DNA of 5,503 nt from Nitrososphaeraceae archaeon (lineage in GTDB: Archaea > Thermoproteota > Nitrososphaeria > Nitrososphaerales > Nitrososphaeraceae), in the NCBI GenBank assembly GCA_025922735.1, contig JAICHI010000090.1, positions 1-5,503 of the forward strand. Direction: 5' to 3'. The position numbers and the translations under genes were made by a program. The notes below the pieces were generated by a model, which did no database searches, was not told the origin of the DNA, and saw nothing but the letters and a program-made list of their open reading frames with translations. Shown piece after piece: positions 4,350 through 5,503 of the stretch (position 1 is its first letter; each line of letters begins with the position of its first letter).

Positions 4350-5503
4350 ACATCAAATTTGAGCGTCTGAAAAAGCTCGTTCCGGGGGTCAAGATGAATA
4401 AGGTTCTTGATATGTTACCCTTTGTTGCACTCGATATCGAAGATGTAGGTAAAGACGTGATCAGAGTCGAATACAACCCAAACAGACCGGACCTATCGTC
4501 AGATTATGGGGTAGCAAGAGCATTGCGCGGTTTGTTTGAAATTGAGACTGGAATGCCAAAATTCAAGTTAGCTGGAAAAAGTGGACTAACAGTAAGGGTT
4601 GAAGATGCGGTCAAGGAGATAAGACCTTACGTCGTCGCATTTGTGGCAAAAAATGGAACACTAGACGACGAAACGCTAAAACAGTTGATCGCAATGCAGG
4701 AAGACCTTCACAATGGTGTTGGCAGGAAGCGCAAGAAGGCATCGATTGGCATCCACAACCTTGATGTCATCGAGTTCCCTGTCAGATATAAAACAGTAAG
4801 CGGCGACTATTCATTCAGACCACTCGATGAATCTTCAGAATTCCCCATAGATAAGATACTGAAAGATTTAGAAATTGGCAAGCAGTATGGTCACATTCTT
4901 TCTGCATTTGACAGATATCCTCTGATAGTTGACAATGTCGGCACAGTGCTTTCATTGCCTCCCATAATAAACGGCCAAGCAACGAAGGTTAACGACAAGT
5001 GTCGCAATCTGTTTGTCGAAGTAACTGCAATTGAGCAAAAGACTGCTGAGGATTTGCTTGCTATTCTCGCAATCACGCTATATGATGCAGGCTTTGAAAT
5101 AAGAACTGTCAGAATAGACTCAGGCAGGAAAAAAATTGAAACGCCGCAGATGAAGCCAAAAGAAATTTCTGCATACATGGGCTACATCAATAGCATCCTT
5201 GGCCTAACGCTAGACACCAAGCAGATGATCACCTGCTTAAAGAAAAGCAGGCTAGATGCAAAGGCACTAGACAAGAAAATCGTCTGCACTATTCCGCGAT
5301 ATCGGATAGACATCAGCGACCCCGTAGACATCTCAGAGGAAGTCGCGATAGGATATGGCATTTACAACCTAGAGCCAAAGTTTCCTAATTCACCAACGGC
5401 TGGGAAGAAGGATTCCCTTTCCGTCTATTTTGACGCAATAAGAGAGACTATGATTGGTTTGGGCATGATTGAATCGCTCAACTTTTTGCTAACAAGCAAA
5501 GAA
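4337..5503 (+). CDS. pheT: Phenylalanyl-tRNA synthetase beta subunit, C-terminus outside window
   Basis: Structural and editing partner of PheS in the alpha2-beta2 synthetase. The frame is open from GTG 4337 to the right edge, giving 389 residues, roughly 70 percent of the usual archaeal length of about 550. The GTG start is chosen because MPVVNIKFERLKKLVPG matches the expected N-terminus; the first ATG (4394) would remove it. GTG 4337 overlaps pheS by 13 bp. Visible parts: NPNRPDLSSDYGVARALRG (47-65), typical of the N-terminal domain; the archaeal B3/4-type editing region from about YVVAFVAKNG (98-107) through SIGIHNLD (136-143), FRPLDE (160-165) and LPPIINGQATKV (207-218); and the B5 region with TIPRYRIDISDPVDISEEVAIGYG (318-341). 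The catalytic-like core starts near residue 360 (FDAIRETMIGLGMIESLNF) and is cut by the window edge. No frameshift or stop is seen. Confidence 0.95.
   Translation, partial: MPVVNIKFERLKKLVPGVKMNKVLDMLPFVALDIEDVGKDVIRVEYNPNRPDLSSDYGVARALRGLFEIETGMPKFKLAGKSGLTVRVEDAVKEIRPYVVAFVAKNGTLDDETLKQLIAMQEDLHNGVGRKRKKASIGIHNLDVIEFPVRYKTVSGDYSFRPLDESSEFPIDKILKDLEIGKQYGHILSAFDRYPLIVDNVGTVLSLPPIINGQATKVNDKCRNLFVEVTAIEQKTAEDLLAILAITLYDAGFEIRTVRIDSGRKKIETPQMKPKEISAYMGYINSILGLTLDTKQMITCLKKSRLDAKALDKKIVCTIPRYRIDISDPVDISEEVAIGYGIYNLEPKFPNSPTAGKKDSLSVYFDAIRETMIGLGMIESLNFLLTSKE

Noticed and set aside
4141..4362. Plus-strand frame across the end of pheS
   Set aside because: Out-of-frame shadow over motif 3 of PheS.
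4891..5178. Minus-strand frame inside pheT
   Set aside because: Antisense shadow; the pheT frame is continuous and carries recognisable motifs.

Overview
The window looks like chromosomal DNA of an ammonia-oxidising archaeon (Nitrososphaerota, formerly Thaumarchaeota), most likely the Nitrososphaera group. Three lines support this: a tryptophanyl-tRNA synthetase of the archaeal/eukaryotic type; a phenylalanyl-tRNA synthetase alpha subunit with the long archaeal N-terminal winged-helix arm, paired with a short archaeal-type beta subunit; and several very small proteins, two of them Cys-rich, of the kind I associate with this phylum. The lineage call is by resemblance; no rRNA or other phylogenetic marker was examined.

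Left part (1-983): three small genes in a lower-coding-density, AT-rich stretch. A membrane-anchored extracytoplasmic protein runs off the left edge on the minus strand (1-202; only its first 67 residues are present). Behind it, also minus, is a small CxxC/CPCC zinc-binding protein (248-451). Divergent from that, on the plus strand, is a second small protein with CxxC and HxxC pairs (581-778, TTG start). Both minus-strand genes are preceded by copies of one 30-bp element (225-254 and 500-529, 24 of 30 positions identical) that combines a TATA-like box with an inverted repeat just upstream of it. The gap 779-983 has no convincing gene but contains a small GC hairpin, three tandem GGTGT units and an AT inverted repeat.

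Right part (984-5503): tightly packed housekeeping genes. A conserved-looking 118-residue protein of unknown function (984-1340, plus) converges on a two-gene minus-strand operon, trpS followed by a 95-residue protein of unknown function. The convergent pair overlaps by 4 bp at the stop codons, and the two operon genes overlap by ATGA. Divergent from trpS is the pheS-pheT operon, in which pheT begins with GTG 13 bp inside the end of pheS and continues beyond the right edge. The 62-bp trpS/pheS gap holds one palindromic TTAAACGTTTAA core with a TATA-like extension, placed correctly to serve as TATA box for nearly leaderless transcripts in both directions.

Functionally, the right part is an aromatic aminoacyl-tRNA synthetase locus (Trp and Phe charging), possibly co-expressed from the shared promoter. 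The left part is a set of small lineage-specific genes whose roles cannot be read from sequence. I see no mobile element, CRISPR array, tRNA or rRNA. The most novel-looking signal is the duplicated promoter/operator element in the small-gene region.
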